Origin: Ancylobacter polymorphus
GTDB taxonomy: Bacteria > Pseudomonadota > Alphaproteobacteria > Rhizobiales > Xanthobacteraceae
Assembly: GCF_030813495.1 (NCBI RefSeq)
Contig: NZ_JAUSUI010000005.1
Span: 372,001 to 436,000 of the forward strand
Length of the DNA stretch: 64,000 nt
Direction: 5' to 3'
A model generated the notes under the pieces. That model saw nothing but the letters and a program-made list of their open reading frames with translations, made no database searches and had not been told where the DNA came from. Both the position numbers and the translations under genes were made by a program. Below are positions 1 through 9,543 of the stretch, one piece after another; within the stretch, counting starts at the first letter, position 1; every line of letters starts with the position of its first letter.

Positions 1-109
1 AGTCACGCGCCGTGTCGCGCACCAGACGCTCTTCCTCGGTCAGCTGCGCATCGAAATCGACCGGATCGGCCCAGTCGAAGGAAACCTTGGCGGACGGCGC
101 GGCACTCAT
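1..109 (-). CDS. gcdH: Glutaryl-CoA dehydrogenase, N-terminal fragment (cut by window edge)
   Basis: Only the first 36 codons lie in the window, read leftward from ATG at 109. The peptide contains FDWADPVDFDAQLTEEERLV followed by RDTARD. This matches the conserved start of glutaryl-CoA dehydrogenases, flavoenzymes of the acyl-CoA dehydrogenase family that convert glutaryl-CoA to crotonyl-CoA and CO2 in lysine and tryptophan breakdown. The catalytic glutamate and the FAD-binding part lie outside the window, so the call rests on the N-terminal signature alone. The gene is divergent from dppA across a 260-bp gap. Another acyl-CoA dehydrogenase is the alternative. Confidence 0.72.
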   Translation of the reverse strand, partial: MSAAPSAKVSFDWADPVDFDAQLTEEERLVRDTARD

Positions 110-263
110 GCGACTTCTCCCGGACGTACCGGCACCCGAGGCCGGCCGCCTCTCTTACAACGTCGCGCGGCGCTGTGCATCCGCCCTTCGACGGAAGCCG
201 CACCCCCGCTATTGACGCTGCGGAATACGACTTAGGTCGGGGGGTGGGGTATGATTGCGCAAT

Positions 264-283
264 ACTGAGACACGTGTTTCAGT
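264..283. promoter_or_regulatory. 20-bp palindrome upstream of dppA, candidate operator
   Basis: The sequence ACTGAGACACGTGTTTCAGT is an inverted repeat with 9 of 10 paired positions, centred on CACGTG. It lies about 87 bp upstream of the dppA start in the divergent gcdH-dppA gap. Its size and symmetry fit a dimeric repressor or activator site of GntR or LacI type. Which regulator binds is unknown. Confidence 0.5.
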
Positions 284-369
284 TGTGAAATCGGACCGTC
301 GCGATGACGCAATAGGCTGGCCCAAACAATGGGCACGGCTCGCGCGGTCCATGAGAGGGGAATTCAGAG

Positions 370-1968
370 ATGCCGGCTTTTCCTGCCAAGGCAGCCCTTG
401 CGGCTGCAATGCTCGTGGCGCTGTGCGCGCCGTCCTACGCCGCCAAGACGCTGGTCTACTGCTCCGAAGGGAGCCCGGAGAACTTCACCCCCGCCCTGAA
501 TACGACCGGCACCAGCTTCGACGCCGCCCGCCCGGTATACAATCAGCTCGTCGAGTTCGAGCGCGGCACGACCAAGGTGGTACCCTCCCTCGCCGAGAGC
601 TGGACGGTAAGCGAGGACGGCAAGGAAATCACCTTCAAGCTGCGCAAGGGCGTGAAGTTTCATTCCGGCGTGAACGGCTTCACCCCGACCCGCGATTTCA
701 ACGCGGACGACGTGCTGTTCTCGTTCGAGCGCCAGTGGAAGCCGGAAAACCCGTACCACAAGGTCACCGGCGGCGCGTATGACTACTTCAACGACATGAG
801 CATGCCCGATCTGCTCAAGTCGATCGACAAGGTGGACGACTACACCGTCAAATTCGTGCTCACCGAGCCGAATGCGCCGATGCTGGCGAACCTCGCCATG
901 GATTTCGGCACCATCACTTCGAAGGAATATGCTGACTTCCTGCTGAAGAAGGGCACGCCCGAGCAGTATGACCAGATCCCGGTCGGCACCGGCCCGTTCT
1001 CCTTCGTCAACTACCAGAAGGACGCGGTAATCCGCTACAAGGCCAACCCGGCCTATTTCGCCGGCAAGCCGGCGCTGGACAATCTCGTCTACGCCATCAC
1101 CCCGGACCCGACCGCGCGCTACGCCAAGCTGAAGAAGGGCGAGTGCCATGTGATGATCGCGCCGAACCCGGCCGACATCGCCGGCATGAAGACCGATCCG
1201 GTGGTCAACCTGATCTCCCAGCCGGGTCTGAACATCGGCTATCTCTCGTTCAACACCCAGAAGCCGCCCTTCGACAAGAAGGAGGTCCGGCAGGCGTTCA
1301 ACATGGCGATCGACAAGGCCGCCATCATCAAGGACGTGTATCAGGGCGCCGGGCAGGCGGCGATCAACCCGATCCCGCCGACCATCTGGTCCTACAACAC
1401 CGCGATCAAGGACTATCCCTACGATCCCGAGAAGGCGAAGGCCATGCTCGCGGAAGCCGGCGTCAAAACCCCGCTCGACATCGACCTGTGGTGGATGCCG
1501 GTGCAGCGCCCCTACAACCCGAACGCCAAGCGCATCGCCGAGATCATGCAGGCGGACCTCGCCAAGATCGGCGTCAACGCCAAGCTCGTCTCCTATGAGT
1601 GGGGCGAATACCGCAAGCGGCTGCAGCAGGGCGAGCACATGACCGGCCAGCTCGGCTGGACCGGCGACAATGGCGACCCGGACAACTTCTTCTTCCTGCT
1701 CGGCTGCGCCGCGGCCCGCCCCGGCGGCCAGAACCTGTCCAAATGGTGCAACAAGGACTTCGACGCGCTGATCAACAAGGCGAAGACCATTTCGGACACC
1801 GCCGAGCGCACCAAGCTCTATGAGCAGGCGCAGGTGATCGTGAAGGAAGAGGCGCCCTGGTTCACCATCGCCCATTCGGTGGTGTACGAGCCGACCCGCA
1901 AGGAAGTGGTGGACTACAAGGTCAGCCCGCTCGGCCGCCACGAATTCTACGGCGTCGACCTGAAGTGA
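370..1968 (+). CDS. dppA: Dipeptide/oligopeptide ABC transporter, periplasmic substrate-binding protein
   Basis: This 532-residue protein is a family 5 extracellular solute-binding protein, the periplasmic receptor of a peptide-type ABC importer. Residues 1-24 form a Sec signal peptide (KAALAAAMLVALCAPSYA, then AK). The mature protein shows the family pattern LVEFERGTTKVVPSLAESW followed by FKLRKGVKFHSG. The length is normal for DppA. The ATG at 370 has a purine-rich ribosome site (GAGAGGGGAA) just upstream. It is the first gene of the dpp operon; the 182-bp gap before dppB holds a palindrome. The sequence cannot separate dipeptides from haem, 5-aminolevulinate or other ligands used by this family. 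Confidence 0.93.
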   Translation: MPAFPAKAALAAAMLVALCAPSYAAKTLVYCSEGSPENFTPALNTTGTSFDAARPVYNQLVEFERGTTKVVPSLAESWTVSEDGKEITFKLRKGVKFHSGVNGFTPTRDFNADDVLFSFERQWKPENPYHKVTGGAYDYFNDMSMPDLLKSIDKVDDYTVKFVLTEPNAPMLANLAMDFGTITSKEYADFLLKKGTPEQYDQIPVGTGPFSFVNYQKDAVIRYKANPAYFAGKPALDNLVYAITPDPTARYAKLKKGECHVMIAPNPADIAGMKTDPVVNLISQPGLNIGYLSFNTQKPPFDKKEVRQAFNMAIDKAAIIKDVYQGAGQAAINPIPPTIWSYNTAIKDYPYDPEKAKAMLAEAGVKTPLDIDLWWMPVQRPYNPNAKRIAEIMQADLAKIGVNAKLVSYEWGEYRKRLQQGEHMTGQLGWTGDNGDPDNFFFLLGCAAARPGGQNLSKWCNKDFDALINKAKTISDTAERTKLYEQAQVIVKEEAPWFTIAHSVVYEPTRKEVVDYKVSPLGRHEFYGVDLK

Positions 1969-2068
1969 CCGGCCCGGCCGGGGCCGCAAGCCCCGGCACG
2001 CCCCGCCTCCCGGACGCGACCTGCCGCGTTCCGGGACCGCCACCCGCCAAGGCGCATATCCGTCGCGC

Positions 2069-2104
2069 GATCCCGGATCACCGCTGCGCGGTGTCCGGGA
2101 TGAC
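2069..2104. repeat. REP-like palindrome (family A), dppA-dppB gap
   Basis: An inverted repeat with arms beginning ATCCCGGA and ending TCCGGGAT surrounds a short CTGCGCGG loop. It shares the ATCCCGG...CCGGGATGAC core with the copies at 18678, 20405 and 51593. Between a binding-protein gene and its permease such a hairpin could stabilise the upstream dppA message, which would fit the higher need for binding protein. That role is inferred. Confidence 0.65.
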
Positions 2105-2150
2105 GGCTGCTTCGCAGGGCTCAGGCACGACCCATGGGTAGCACCCGCAC

Positions 2151-3161
2151 ATGCTGAAACTTATCCTCAGACGCGTCGCGCTGACGCTGCCCACCTTCGT
2201 CGCGCTGATGTTCGTCACCTTCGTCGCCGTGCGCCTCGTGCCCGGCGACCCGATCGAGGCGCGCACCGGCGAGCGCGGCATCGACCCCGAGCGGCTGGCG
2301 GCGCTGCGCCACGAACTCGGCCTCGACCAGCCGGTGTGGAAGCAGTTCCTCGACTACGTCTACGCTCTGCTGCACGGCGATTTCGGCGTCTCCATCGTCA
2401 CCAAGACGCCGGTGCTGCACGAATTCCTCATCCTGTTCCCGGCGACGCTGGAACTCGCGCTCTGCGCCCTCGTCTTCGCCGTGGTGCTCGGCGTCCCCGC
2501 CGGCGTGCTGGCGGCGGTCAAGCGCGGCTCGGTGCTGGACCATTCCGTCATGGCCGTGGCGCTGGCGGGCTATTCCATGCCCATCTTCTGGTGGGGCCTG
2601 CTGCTCATCATGTTCATGTCGGAATATCTGGGCCTGACCCCGGTTTCCGGCCGCATGGACCTCATCAACTATTATTTCGAGCCGGTGACCGGCTTCATGC
2701 TGATCGACAGCCTGTTGTCGGGCGAGGACGGTGCCTTCAGCGCGGCGGTGGCGCATCTCATCCTGCCGACCATCGTGCTCGGCACCATTCCGCTGGCGGT
2801 GATCGCGCGGATGACGCGCTCGTCCATGCTGGAGGTGCTCGGCGAGGACTATGTGCGCACCGCCCGCGCCAAGGGCCTCTCGCCGCTGCGTGTGGTCGGG
2901 CTGCACGCGCTGCGCAACGCGCTGATCCCCGTCGTCACCGTGGTCGGCCTGCAGACCGGCACGCTGCTCGCCGGCGCGGTGCTCACCGAAACCATCTTCG
3001 CCTGGCCGGGCGTGGGCAAATGGCTGATCGAATCGATCTCCCGCCGCGATTATCCCGCGCTGCAGGGCGGCATCATGCTGATCTCCGCCATCGTCATTCT
3101 CGTCAATCTCATCGTCGACATGCTCTATGTCGCGATCAACCCGAGGATCCGGCATGGCTGA
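2151..3161 (+). CDS. dppB: Dipeptide/oligopeptide ABC transporter permease, DppB type
   Basis: This 336-residue inner-membrane permease of the binding-protein-dependent transport family begins with RRVALTLPTFVALMFVTFVA, the usual first membrane helix of DppB/OppB. The conserved VPGDP follows. Near residues 230-250 the cytoplasmic EAA loop (GEDYVRTARAKGLSPLRVVG), which docks on the ATPase subunits, is intact. About six membrane helices are visible. It pairs with DppC to form the channel. The 3' end overlaps the chosen dppC start by 8 bp, which suggests translational coupling. Confidence 0.93.
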   Translation: MLKLILRRVALTLPTFVALMFVTFVAVRLVPGDPIEARTGERGIDPERLAALRHELGLDQPVWKQFLDYVYALLHGDFGVSIVTKTPVLHEFLILFPATLELALCALVFAVVLGVPAGVLAAVKRGSVLDHSVMAVALAGYSMPIFWWGLLLIMFMSEYLGLTPVSGRMDLINYYFEPVTGFMLIDSLLSGEDGAFSAAVAHLILPTIVLGTIPLAVIARMTRSSMLEVLGEDYVRTARAKGLSPLRVVGLHALRNALIPVVTVVGLQTGTLLAGAVLTETIFAWPGVGKWLIESISRRDYPALQGGIMLISAIVILVNLIVDMLYVAINPRIRHG

Positions 3162-4134
3162 GGAAAACGCCATCGACGATCCGATGCCGACCGCGCCCGA
3201 ACGGCTGCTGGTCAGCGAATCCGGCCTCAGCCTCAGCGCTGCCGCCGTGGCCGAGGCGGAGCCGGTGGGGGCGGAGCCCTCGCCGCTCCGGGCCTTCTGG
3301 TCCGCCTTCAGCGAGAATCGCGGCGCCGTGCTCGGCCTCGCCGTTGTCGTGTTCATCTCCCTGCTGGCGCTGTTCGCCCCCTTCGTGGCGCCGCATTCGC
3401 CGATCGAACAGTTCCGCCAGAGCGTGCTGCTGCCCCCGGTCTGGGCCGGCGGCAACTGGACCTTCCCGTTCGGCACGGATGCGGTGGGGCGCGACGTGCT
3501 CTCGCGCCTGATCTATGGCGCGCGCATCTCGCTCGGCATCGGCCTGTCGGTGATGGTCGTCTCCGTGGCGCTCGGCATCGTGCTCGGCCTCGCGAGCGCC
3601 TTCCTGCGCGGCCTCGTCGAGGTGGTGATCATGCGCGTGATGGACATGGTGGTGGCGATCCCCAGCCTGGTGCTCGCTATTCTCATCGTCGCCGTGCTCG
3701 GCCCCAGCCTCACCAACACCATCGTGGCGGTGACGGTGGTGTATCTGCCGCGTTATGTGCGCCTGGTGCGCGCCGCGGCGCTGGCGGAACTGTCGAAGGA
3801 ATATGTCGTCGCCGCGCAGGTCGCGGGTGTCGGCCGGCTGCGGCTGATGTTCGTCACCGTGCTGCCGAACTGCCTCGCCCCGCTCATCGTGCAGGCCGCG
3901 CTCGGCATATCCGACGCCATTCTGGAAGCGGCGGCGCTCGGCTTTCTCGGCCTCGGCGCCCAGCCGCCGACGCCGGAATGGGGCGCCATGCTGGCCGATG
4001 CGCGCGAATTCATCCGCTCCGCCCCGTGGATCGTCACCCTGCCCGGCCTCGCCATTCTCGTCACCGTGGTCGCCATCAACCTGATGGGCGACGGCCTGCG
4101 CGACGCGCTCGACCCGAAGCTGAGGCGGAGCTGA
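3154..4134 (+). CDS. dppC: Dipeptide/oligopeptide ABC transporter permease, DppC type
   Basis: This is the 326-residue partner permease. It has an N-terminal extension of about 45 residues, then the OppC-type start FWSAFSENRGAVLGLAVVVF and the extracytoplasmic segment FPFGTDAVGRDVLSRLIYGA, a hallmark of DppC/OppC. The EAA loop appears as KEYVVAAQVAGVGRLRLM. I chose the ATG at 3154 (MAEENAIDD). An earlier ATG at 3127 would add nine residues and overlap dppB more deeply. It ends 2 bp before an unrelated membrane gene instead of running straight into dppD. Confidence 0.92.
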   Translation: MAEENAIDDPMPTAPERLLVSESGLSLSAAAVAEAEPVGAEPSPLRAFWSAFSENRGAVLGLAVVVFISLLALFAPFVAPHSPIEQFRQSVLLPPVWAGGNWTFPFGTDAVGRDVLSRLIYGARISLGIGLSVMVVSVALGIVLGLASAFLRGLVEVVIMRVMDMVVAIPSLVLAILIVAVLGPSLTNTIVAVTVVYLPRYVRLVRAAALAELSKEYVVAAQVAGVGRLRLMFVTVLPNCLAPLIVQAALGISDAILEAAALGFLGLGAQPPTPEWGAMLADAREFIRSAPWIVTLPGLAILVTVVAINLMGDGLRDALDPKLRRS

Positions 4135-4136
4135 GG

Positions 4137-4751
4137 ATGAATGCGTGGATTGGCCCGGCCATCGTCGCCGCCGTCATATCCTCGCTGGTGACAATTATCG
4201 GCTGGTGGCTGAACCACCGCCATGAGCAGAACCGGGAAGCGGCGCGCCGCCAGGAAAGGATAAGGGACGTGCAGACGGCACTCCGCGCCGAAATCCGTAG
4301 CCATCGTCACCGGCTTCGGCTGTTCGACGAGGCGACACGCTTCGATGAGGTAGAGCACGGCCCCGACAACCGGCGCGCCGAGTTCACCCCGTTCGTCCCG
4401 CGCGAGGTGAACAGCTTCGTATTCGAGGCCATCGTGAAGGATATTCCAATCCTGCCGACCGAGGTCATCGATCCCGTCATCGTGTATTATCGGCAGGTTC
4501 AGGCGCTCGCCCAGTTCGCGGAAGATCTGCGTGGCGATCGCTTCGCGACGTTGGAATGGTCGCGCAAGGCGGCGATGCACGCCGACTATATCGCTATGGG
4601 CAAATATGCCGGCGCGCTGGCCGACGCGGCGATGGACGCCATCGATGCCACGCTTGCGCGCGGCGTCTTCAGTAGCTCGGCCGAGGGCCGGTCGGTCCCG
4701 AAATCGGGGTCGGCGGCGGCACCGGGATCGGGCGGGGATTTGAAGCCATGA
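4137..4751 (+). CDS. Uncharacterised membrane-anchored protein inserted in the dpp operon
   Basis: I do not recognise a function for this 204-residue protein. Residues 4-24 (WIGPAIVAAVISSLVTIIGW) form one membrane helix. A highly charged, probably cytoplasmic helical region follows (HRHEQNREAARRQERIRDVQ), then a mixed globular part and a low-complexity Ser/Gly/Ala tail. The start codon lies 2 bp after the dppC stop, so it is probably co-transcribed. dppD follows after 49 bp with its own strong ribosome site. It has no place in known peptide importers. Its base composition looks less GC-biased than its neighbours, with codons such as ATA, which hints at later insertion. Confidence 0.75.
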   Translation: MNAWIGPAIVAAVISSLVTIIGWWLNHRHEQNREAARRQERIRDVQTALRAEIRSHRHRLRLFDEATRFDEVEHGPDNRRAEFTPFVPREVNSFVFEAIVKDIPILPTEVIDPVIVYYRQVQALAQFAEDLRGDRFATLEWSRKAAMHADYIAMGKYAGALADAAMDAIDATLARGVFSSSAEGRSVPKSGSAAAPGSGGDLKP

Positions 4752-4800
4752 TCGGGTTCCTCATGCGCCAACAATATAAGCACGGAGGGGCCCAAGTCCA

Positions 4801-5789
4801 ATGACAGCCCTGCTCTCCATCCGCAATCTCTCCGTCACCTTCGCCACCGGGCGCGGGCCGTTCCGCGCCGTGGACAAGGTGGACCTCGACGTCGCCCCGG
4901 GCGAACTCGTCGCCATTGTCGGCGAATCCGGTTCTGGCAAATCGGTGGCGATGCTGGCGGTGATGGGTCTTCTGCCCTGGATCGCCACCGTCACCGCCGA
5001 CCGGATGATGTTCGACGGGCGCGACCTGCTCGCCCTCTCCGCCCGCGAGCGGCGCAAGATCGTCGGGCGCGACCTCGCCATGATCTTCCAGGAGCCGATG
5101 TCGAGCCTCAACCCGTGCTTCACCGTGGGCTTCCAGATCCGCGAAGCCATGGCCGCGCATCTCGATCTCTCCCGCGCCCAGCGTCAGGCGCGCGCGGTGG
5201 AGCTGCTCGAACTGGTCGGCATTCCCGAGCCGGAGCGGCGGCTGAAGGCGTTTCCCCACCAGCTGTCCGGCGGCATGAGCCAGCGGGTGATGATCGCCAT
5301 GGCGCTCGCCTGCAACCCCAAGCTCATCATCGCCGACGAGCCGACCACCGCGCTCGATGTCACCATCCAGGCGCAGATTCTCGATCTGCTGCTGAAGCTG
5401 CAGAAGGAGAGCGGCGTCGGCCTCGTGCTCATCACCCATGACATGGGCGTGGTGGCGGAAACGGCGCAGCGCGTCTGTGTGCATTATGCCGGCCAGCAGG
5501 TGGAGATGCAGGACACGCGCGGCCTGTTCCGCGACCCGCACCACCCCTACACCGCCGCGCTGCTGGCGGCGCTGCCGGAGCGGGCGCAGGGCCGGCTGCT
5601 GCCCTCCATTCCCGGCATCGTGCCGGGGCTGGCGGACCGGCCGGCGGGCTGCCTGTTCTCGCCGCGCTGCCGCTTCGCCACCGAGACCTGCCGCACCGTG
5701 CCGCCGCCGCGCGCGGGGGCGGAGCTCGGCCTCGCCCTCTGCCACACGCCGCTCATTGCGGGTGTGCCCCAGCGCCGGGAGTTCGCGGC

Positions 5790-5793
<4 letters not shown>
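4801..5793 (+). CDS. dppD: Dipeptide/oligopeptide ABC transporter ATP-binding protein, DppD type
   Basis: A 330-residue ATPase that powers the importer. Walker A is GESGSGKS at residues 41-48. The ABC signature is LSGGMSQRV and Walker B is [12 protein letters not shown]. The C-terminal oligopeptide-transporter extension is present, with the cysteine-rich [15 protein letters not shown] segment typical of DppD/OppD. The ATG at 4801 follows GGAGGGG at good spacing. This independent ribosome site makes translation independent of the preceding unknown gene. The end overlaps dppF by 4 bp (ATGA). Confidence 0.93.
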
Positions 5794-6807
<1,014 letters not shown>

Positions 6808-6815
<8 letters not shown>

Positions 6816-7680
6816 GGCTGAACAGCACAGGCACGGTGAAGGAGATGGTGCCTCCCGCCACTTCCGGCGGCGGGGGCGGCACGGGGGAGGCGCGGCGCAC
6901 CATGGCCACCGCCTCCTCGTCGAAGCGCGGATTGCCGGACGAGCCCGCCAGCCGCGCCGAGAGCACCTGCCCCGCCCGGTTGATCGAGAACGCCACGCGC
7001 GCCTTGCCGCTGGCGCTCTCCCCGCCGGGATAGCGCTTGTGGCGGTTGAGATGCGCCATCAGCCGCGAACGCCAATTGGCCGGCACCCGGCTGTTGGAGG
7101 TCGCCGCGCCCGCGGTCGGGGCGGCGATGCGCTCGGAATTCTGCGCGTCGATCGCCGGGGCGGCCGAGGTGCGCGGCGCGGGGGGAAGGTCGCTCTTCTT
7201 TTCCTTCTTCGGCTTCGGCTTGGGCTTCGGCTGCTCCTTGGGCGGTTCGGGCTTCTCCTCCGGCGGGGGAATTTCCTGCACCAGCGGCGGGGGCGGCGGC
7301 AGCGGCACCTCGATATCCTTGGCCGGGCTTTCCGCGACCTCCGGTATCGGCTCTTCCGGCGGCAGCGGCTCGGGTGGCGGGGTGTCCTCCACCTCCTCGG
7401 CCAGCGGGTCCGGCGGGGTCTCTTCTTCCACCTTCTCCTGCGCCTCGACCATTTGCGGGCCAGGCGGCAGCTCGGTCGGCTCGGCGGCCGGCGCCACCGG
7501 CATTTCCGCCAGCTCGATCATGATCGCCGCCGGCTCCTCCGTCATGACGACCGGGGGGTCGGTCAGCATATAGCCGAGCGCGCCGCCATGCAGGGCCAGC
7601 ACCACGGCGCCGCAGCCGAGCCACAGCCCGGCCTCGCGCAGGCGATGCCCGCTACCGCCGCGGACCAGCAGCAGGCTCAT
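6808..7680 (-). CDS. tonB: TonB family energy transducer
   Basis: A 290-residue TonB protein that carries energy from the ExbB-ExbD motor to outer-membrane receptors. The N-terminal anchor lies at about residues 17-37 (GLWLGCGAVVLALHGGALGY). A long Pro/Glu and Pro/Lys-rich periplasmic spacer follows (for example EPPKEQPKPKPKPKKEKK). The C-terminal TonB domain begins near WRSRLMAHLNRHKRYPGGE, with the conserved YP, and ends in a valine-rich strand. It starts 4 bp inside the end of exbD, so exbB-exbD-tonB is one operon. No TonB-dependent receptor gene lies in the window, so the substrate cannot be named. Confidence 0.88.
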
Positions 7681-8231
7681 GGCGCCGGCGCTCCGGGTGC
7701 GGGCGCTGCAGGTGCGGGCGCTGCGGGTGCGGCCGGGGCCGGCAGAGGCGCGGAAGCCGGCGCGGCAGAGGCGGGCGCGCTCCCGGTGGCGGGCGCGGCG
7801 GCGGCCGGTTGGCCGGTCATCTCGATGCCGACCAGCGCGATCTTGAGATAGCCGGCGGCGCGCAAGAGGTTCATCACCTCCATCAGCGCGCCATAGTCGA
7901 CGGTCTTGTCGGCGCGCAGGAAGATGCGGGTGTCGCGCTTGCCTTCCGTCGTGCGGTCGAGCGTCGCCCCCAGCGTCTCGCGCGCCACGTCGTCATTGCC
8001 GATGGCGAGCACCAGATCGCTCTTGACGGTGAGATAGACCGGCTTGTCGGGGCGCGGCTGCACCTGCGCGTTCGAGGCCGGCAGGTCCACCGCCACATCG
8101 ACGGTGGAAAGCGGCGCCGCCACCATGAAGATGATCAGCAGCACCAGGATCACGTCGATGAACGGGGTGACGTTGATCTCGTGGTTCTCGACCAGATCGT
8201 CCGTGTCGGTGCTCTGCAGCTTCGCGCCCAT
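7677..8231 (-). CDS. exbD: ExbD proton-channel subunit with Ala/Pro-rich C-terminal tail
   Basis: A 184-residue inner-membrane protein of the ExbB-ExbD motor. The segment [20 protein letters not shown] carries the essential membrane aspartate at D26, equivalent to D25 of E. coli ExbD. The normal family domain ends near residue 140 ([10 protein letters not shown]). About 44 extra residues made almost only of Ala, Pro and Gly follow, encoded partly by a 15-bp tandem repeat. This periplasmic tail is not needed in characterised ExbD proteins and may vary in length. exbB ends 6 bp upstream and tonB starts within the stop. Confidence 0.88.
   Translation of the reverse strand: MGAKLQSTDTDDLVENHEINVTPFIDVILVLLIIFMVAAPLSTVDVAVDLPASNAQVQPRPDKPVYLTVKSDLVLAIGNDDVARETLGATLDRTTEGKRDTRIFLRADKTVDYGALMEVMNLLRAAGYLKIALVGIEMTGQPAAAAPATGSAPASAAPASAPLPAPAAPAAPAPAAPAPGAPAP
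7684..7728. repeat. Three 15-bp tandem repeats in the exbD tail
   Basis: Three consecutive 15-bp units of the type GCGGGCGCTGCGGGT lie head to tail, the first with a few mismatches; partly degenerate copies continue beyond. They encode the Ala/Pro-rich end of ExbD. Since 15 is a multiple of three, gain or loss of a unit would keep the reading frame. Confidence 0.7.
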
Positions 8232-8237
8232 GGCGGG

Positions 8238-9341
8238 TCACTCCGCCGCCGCGCGCACGCGCTGCGGGGCGGCGCGGGCGGCGTCGCGGCGGTCGAGATC
8301 GCGCGAGAGCAGCCGCAGCACCTCTGCCGAGGCATCGCCCATCAGCACGCGATAGCCCGACACCTGGCGCGAGAAATGGTTGTAGATCACCACCGCCGGG
8401 ATGGCGGCGACGAGGCCGATGGCGGTGGCCAGCAGCGCCTCGGCGATGCCGGGCGCCACCACGGCGAGATTGGTGGTCTGCGCCTTCGAGATGCCGATGA
8501 ACGAATTCATGATGCCCCACACCGTGCCGAACAGGCCGACGAAGGGCGCGGTGGCGCCGATGGTGGCGAGCAGGCCGGTGCCGCGGGTGATCGCCCGCCC
8601 GGCCGCCACCTCGATGCGGGTGAGCGAGATCGACACGCGCTCCTTGATGCCGTCGGCCGGCAAGGGGCCGGAGCGCTTCAGTTCCAGATCGGTCGCGCGC
8701 AGCATCGCGCCGGCCGGGCCGCGCGGATCGGCGCGGCGCGCCTCCTCCAGCGTCGCGCTGGCGAGATAGCCCTTGAGCGCCCGACGCAGCCGACCCTTGG
8801 CGACCATCAGTTCCATCGTCTTGGCCAGCCACACCGTCCAGGTCACGACCGAGGCGAAGGCAAGGCCGATCATGACCGCCTTCACCACCCAGTCCGCCGC
8901 CATGAACATCCCCCAGGGGGACAGGTCATGCGGGAGTTGGGCGGCGACGCTGGCATCCTCGCCCGCCTCAAGCGGAAGGCCGGCCGCCGGGTCGGCGGCC
9001 GTATCCCCGGTGGCAGGAGCAGCGACTGAGGGAGCGGCCGCCGAGGGAGCGGCGGCAACCGGCGCGGCCTCGCCGGCCGGGGACGGCGCAGCGGCCTCGC
9101 CGGCCGGCGGCGGCACAGCGGCGCCGCCCGTGGTCGCAGCCGTGCTGCCGGAAGCCGGCGGCACCAGCGGATCAAACGTGGGGGCCGAGGGTGTGGTCGC
9201 AGCCGGCGGCGCCGAGAGGGCGGGCGACGCCGGTGCCGATTCCTGCGCCCACGCCCCTACCGGGCCGGCCGCCAGCATTGCCAGCGCCAGAACAAGGTTC
9301 AGCGCGCGGCGCAGTGCGGTGGTCTTGGGTGTCGTCGGCAT
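8238..9341 (-). CDS. exbB: ExbB (TolQ/MotA family) motor subunit with signal peptide and long periplasmic arm
   Basis: A 367-residue MotA/TolQ/ExbB-family protein. I chose the ATG at 9341 because it gives a clear signal peptide (residues 1-32, [20 protein letters not shown]) and has GGGAAG upstream. Longer in-frame starts only add unlikely sequence. After cleavage comes a low-complexity Ala/Pro/Thr region of about 90 residues. The proton-channel domain follows: [20 protein letters not shown], then the conserved [20 protein letters not shown] and [20 protein letters not shown] helices. The N-terminal arm is typical of alphaproteobacterial ExbB proteins. Confidence 0.88.
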   Translation of the reverse strand: MPTTPKTTALRRALNLVLALAMLAAGPVGAWAQESAPASPALSAPPAATTPSAPTFDPLVPPASGSTAATTGGAAVPPPAGEAAAPSPAGEAAPVAAAPSAAAPSVAAPATGDTAADPAAGLPLEAGEDASVAAQLPHDLSPWGMFMAADWVVKAVMIGLAFASVVTWTVWLAKTMELMVAKGRLRRALKGYLASATLEEARRADPRGPAGAMLRATDLELKRSGPLPADGIKERVSISLTRIEVAAGRAITRGTGLLATIGATAPFVGLFGTVWGIMNSFIGISKAQTTNLAVVAPGIAEALLATAIGLVAAIPAVVIYNHFSRQVSGYRVLMGDASAEVLRLLSRDLDRRDAARAAPQRVRAAAE

Positions 9342-9449
9342 GGCAGCTTCCCGAAGCTCCGGTCTTCCCCGGCGCTCCAGCCCACAGGCGGAGATGTCCA
9401 CGGGGACGTCCTCAGTCCCGGCTTCCATAAACCTGCGACGACTAGGTCG

Positions 9450-9543
9450 ACAACACAAAATCCTTCACAAATACAAATGTAGAACCCTTCGAAACTGGCA
9501 ATAAGCAGGATTGTACAATTTTACATTATTCTAGACTAAGACT
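9450..9543 (-). promoter_or_regulatory. AT-rich upstream region of exbB-exbD-tonB
   Basis: This stretch is sharply more AT-rich than anything nearby and lies directly upstream of exbB, so it probably holds the operon promoter. It contains the perfect 10-bp palindrome ATTGTACAAT at 9510-9519 and a TCTAGA core nearby. Iron control by Irr, RirA or Fur is usual for such operons, but I could not fit any of their published boxes convincingly. Confidence 0.4.
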
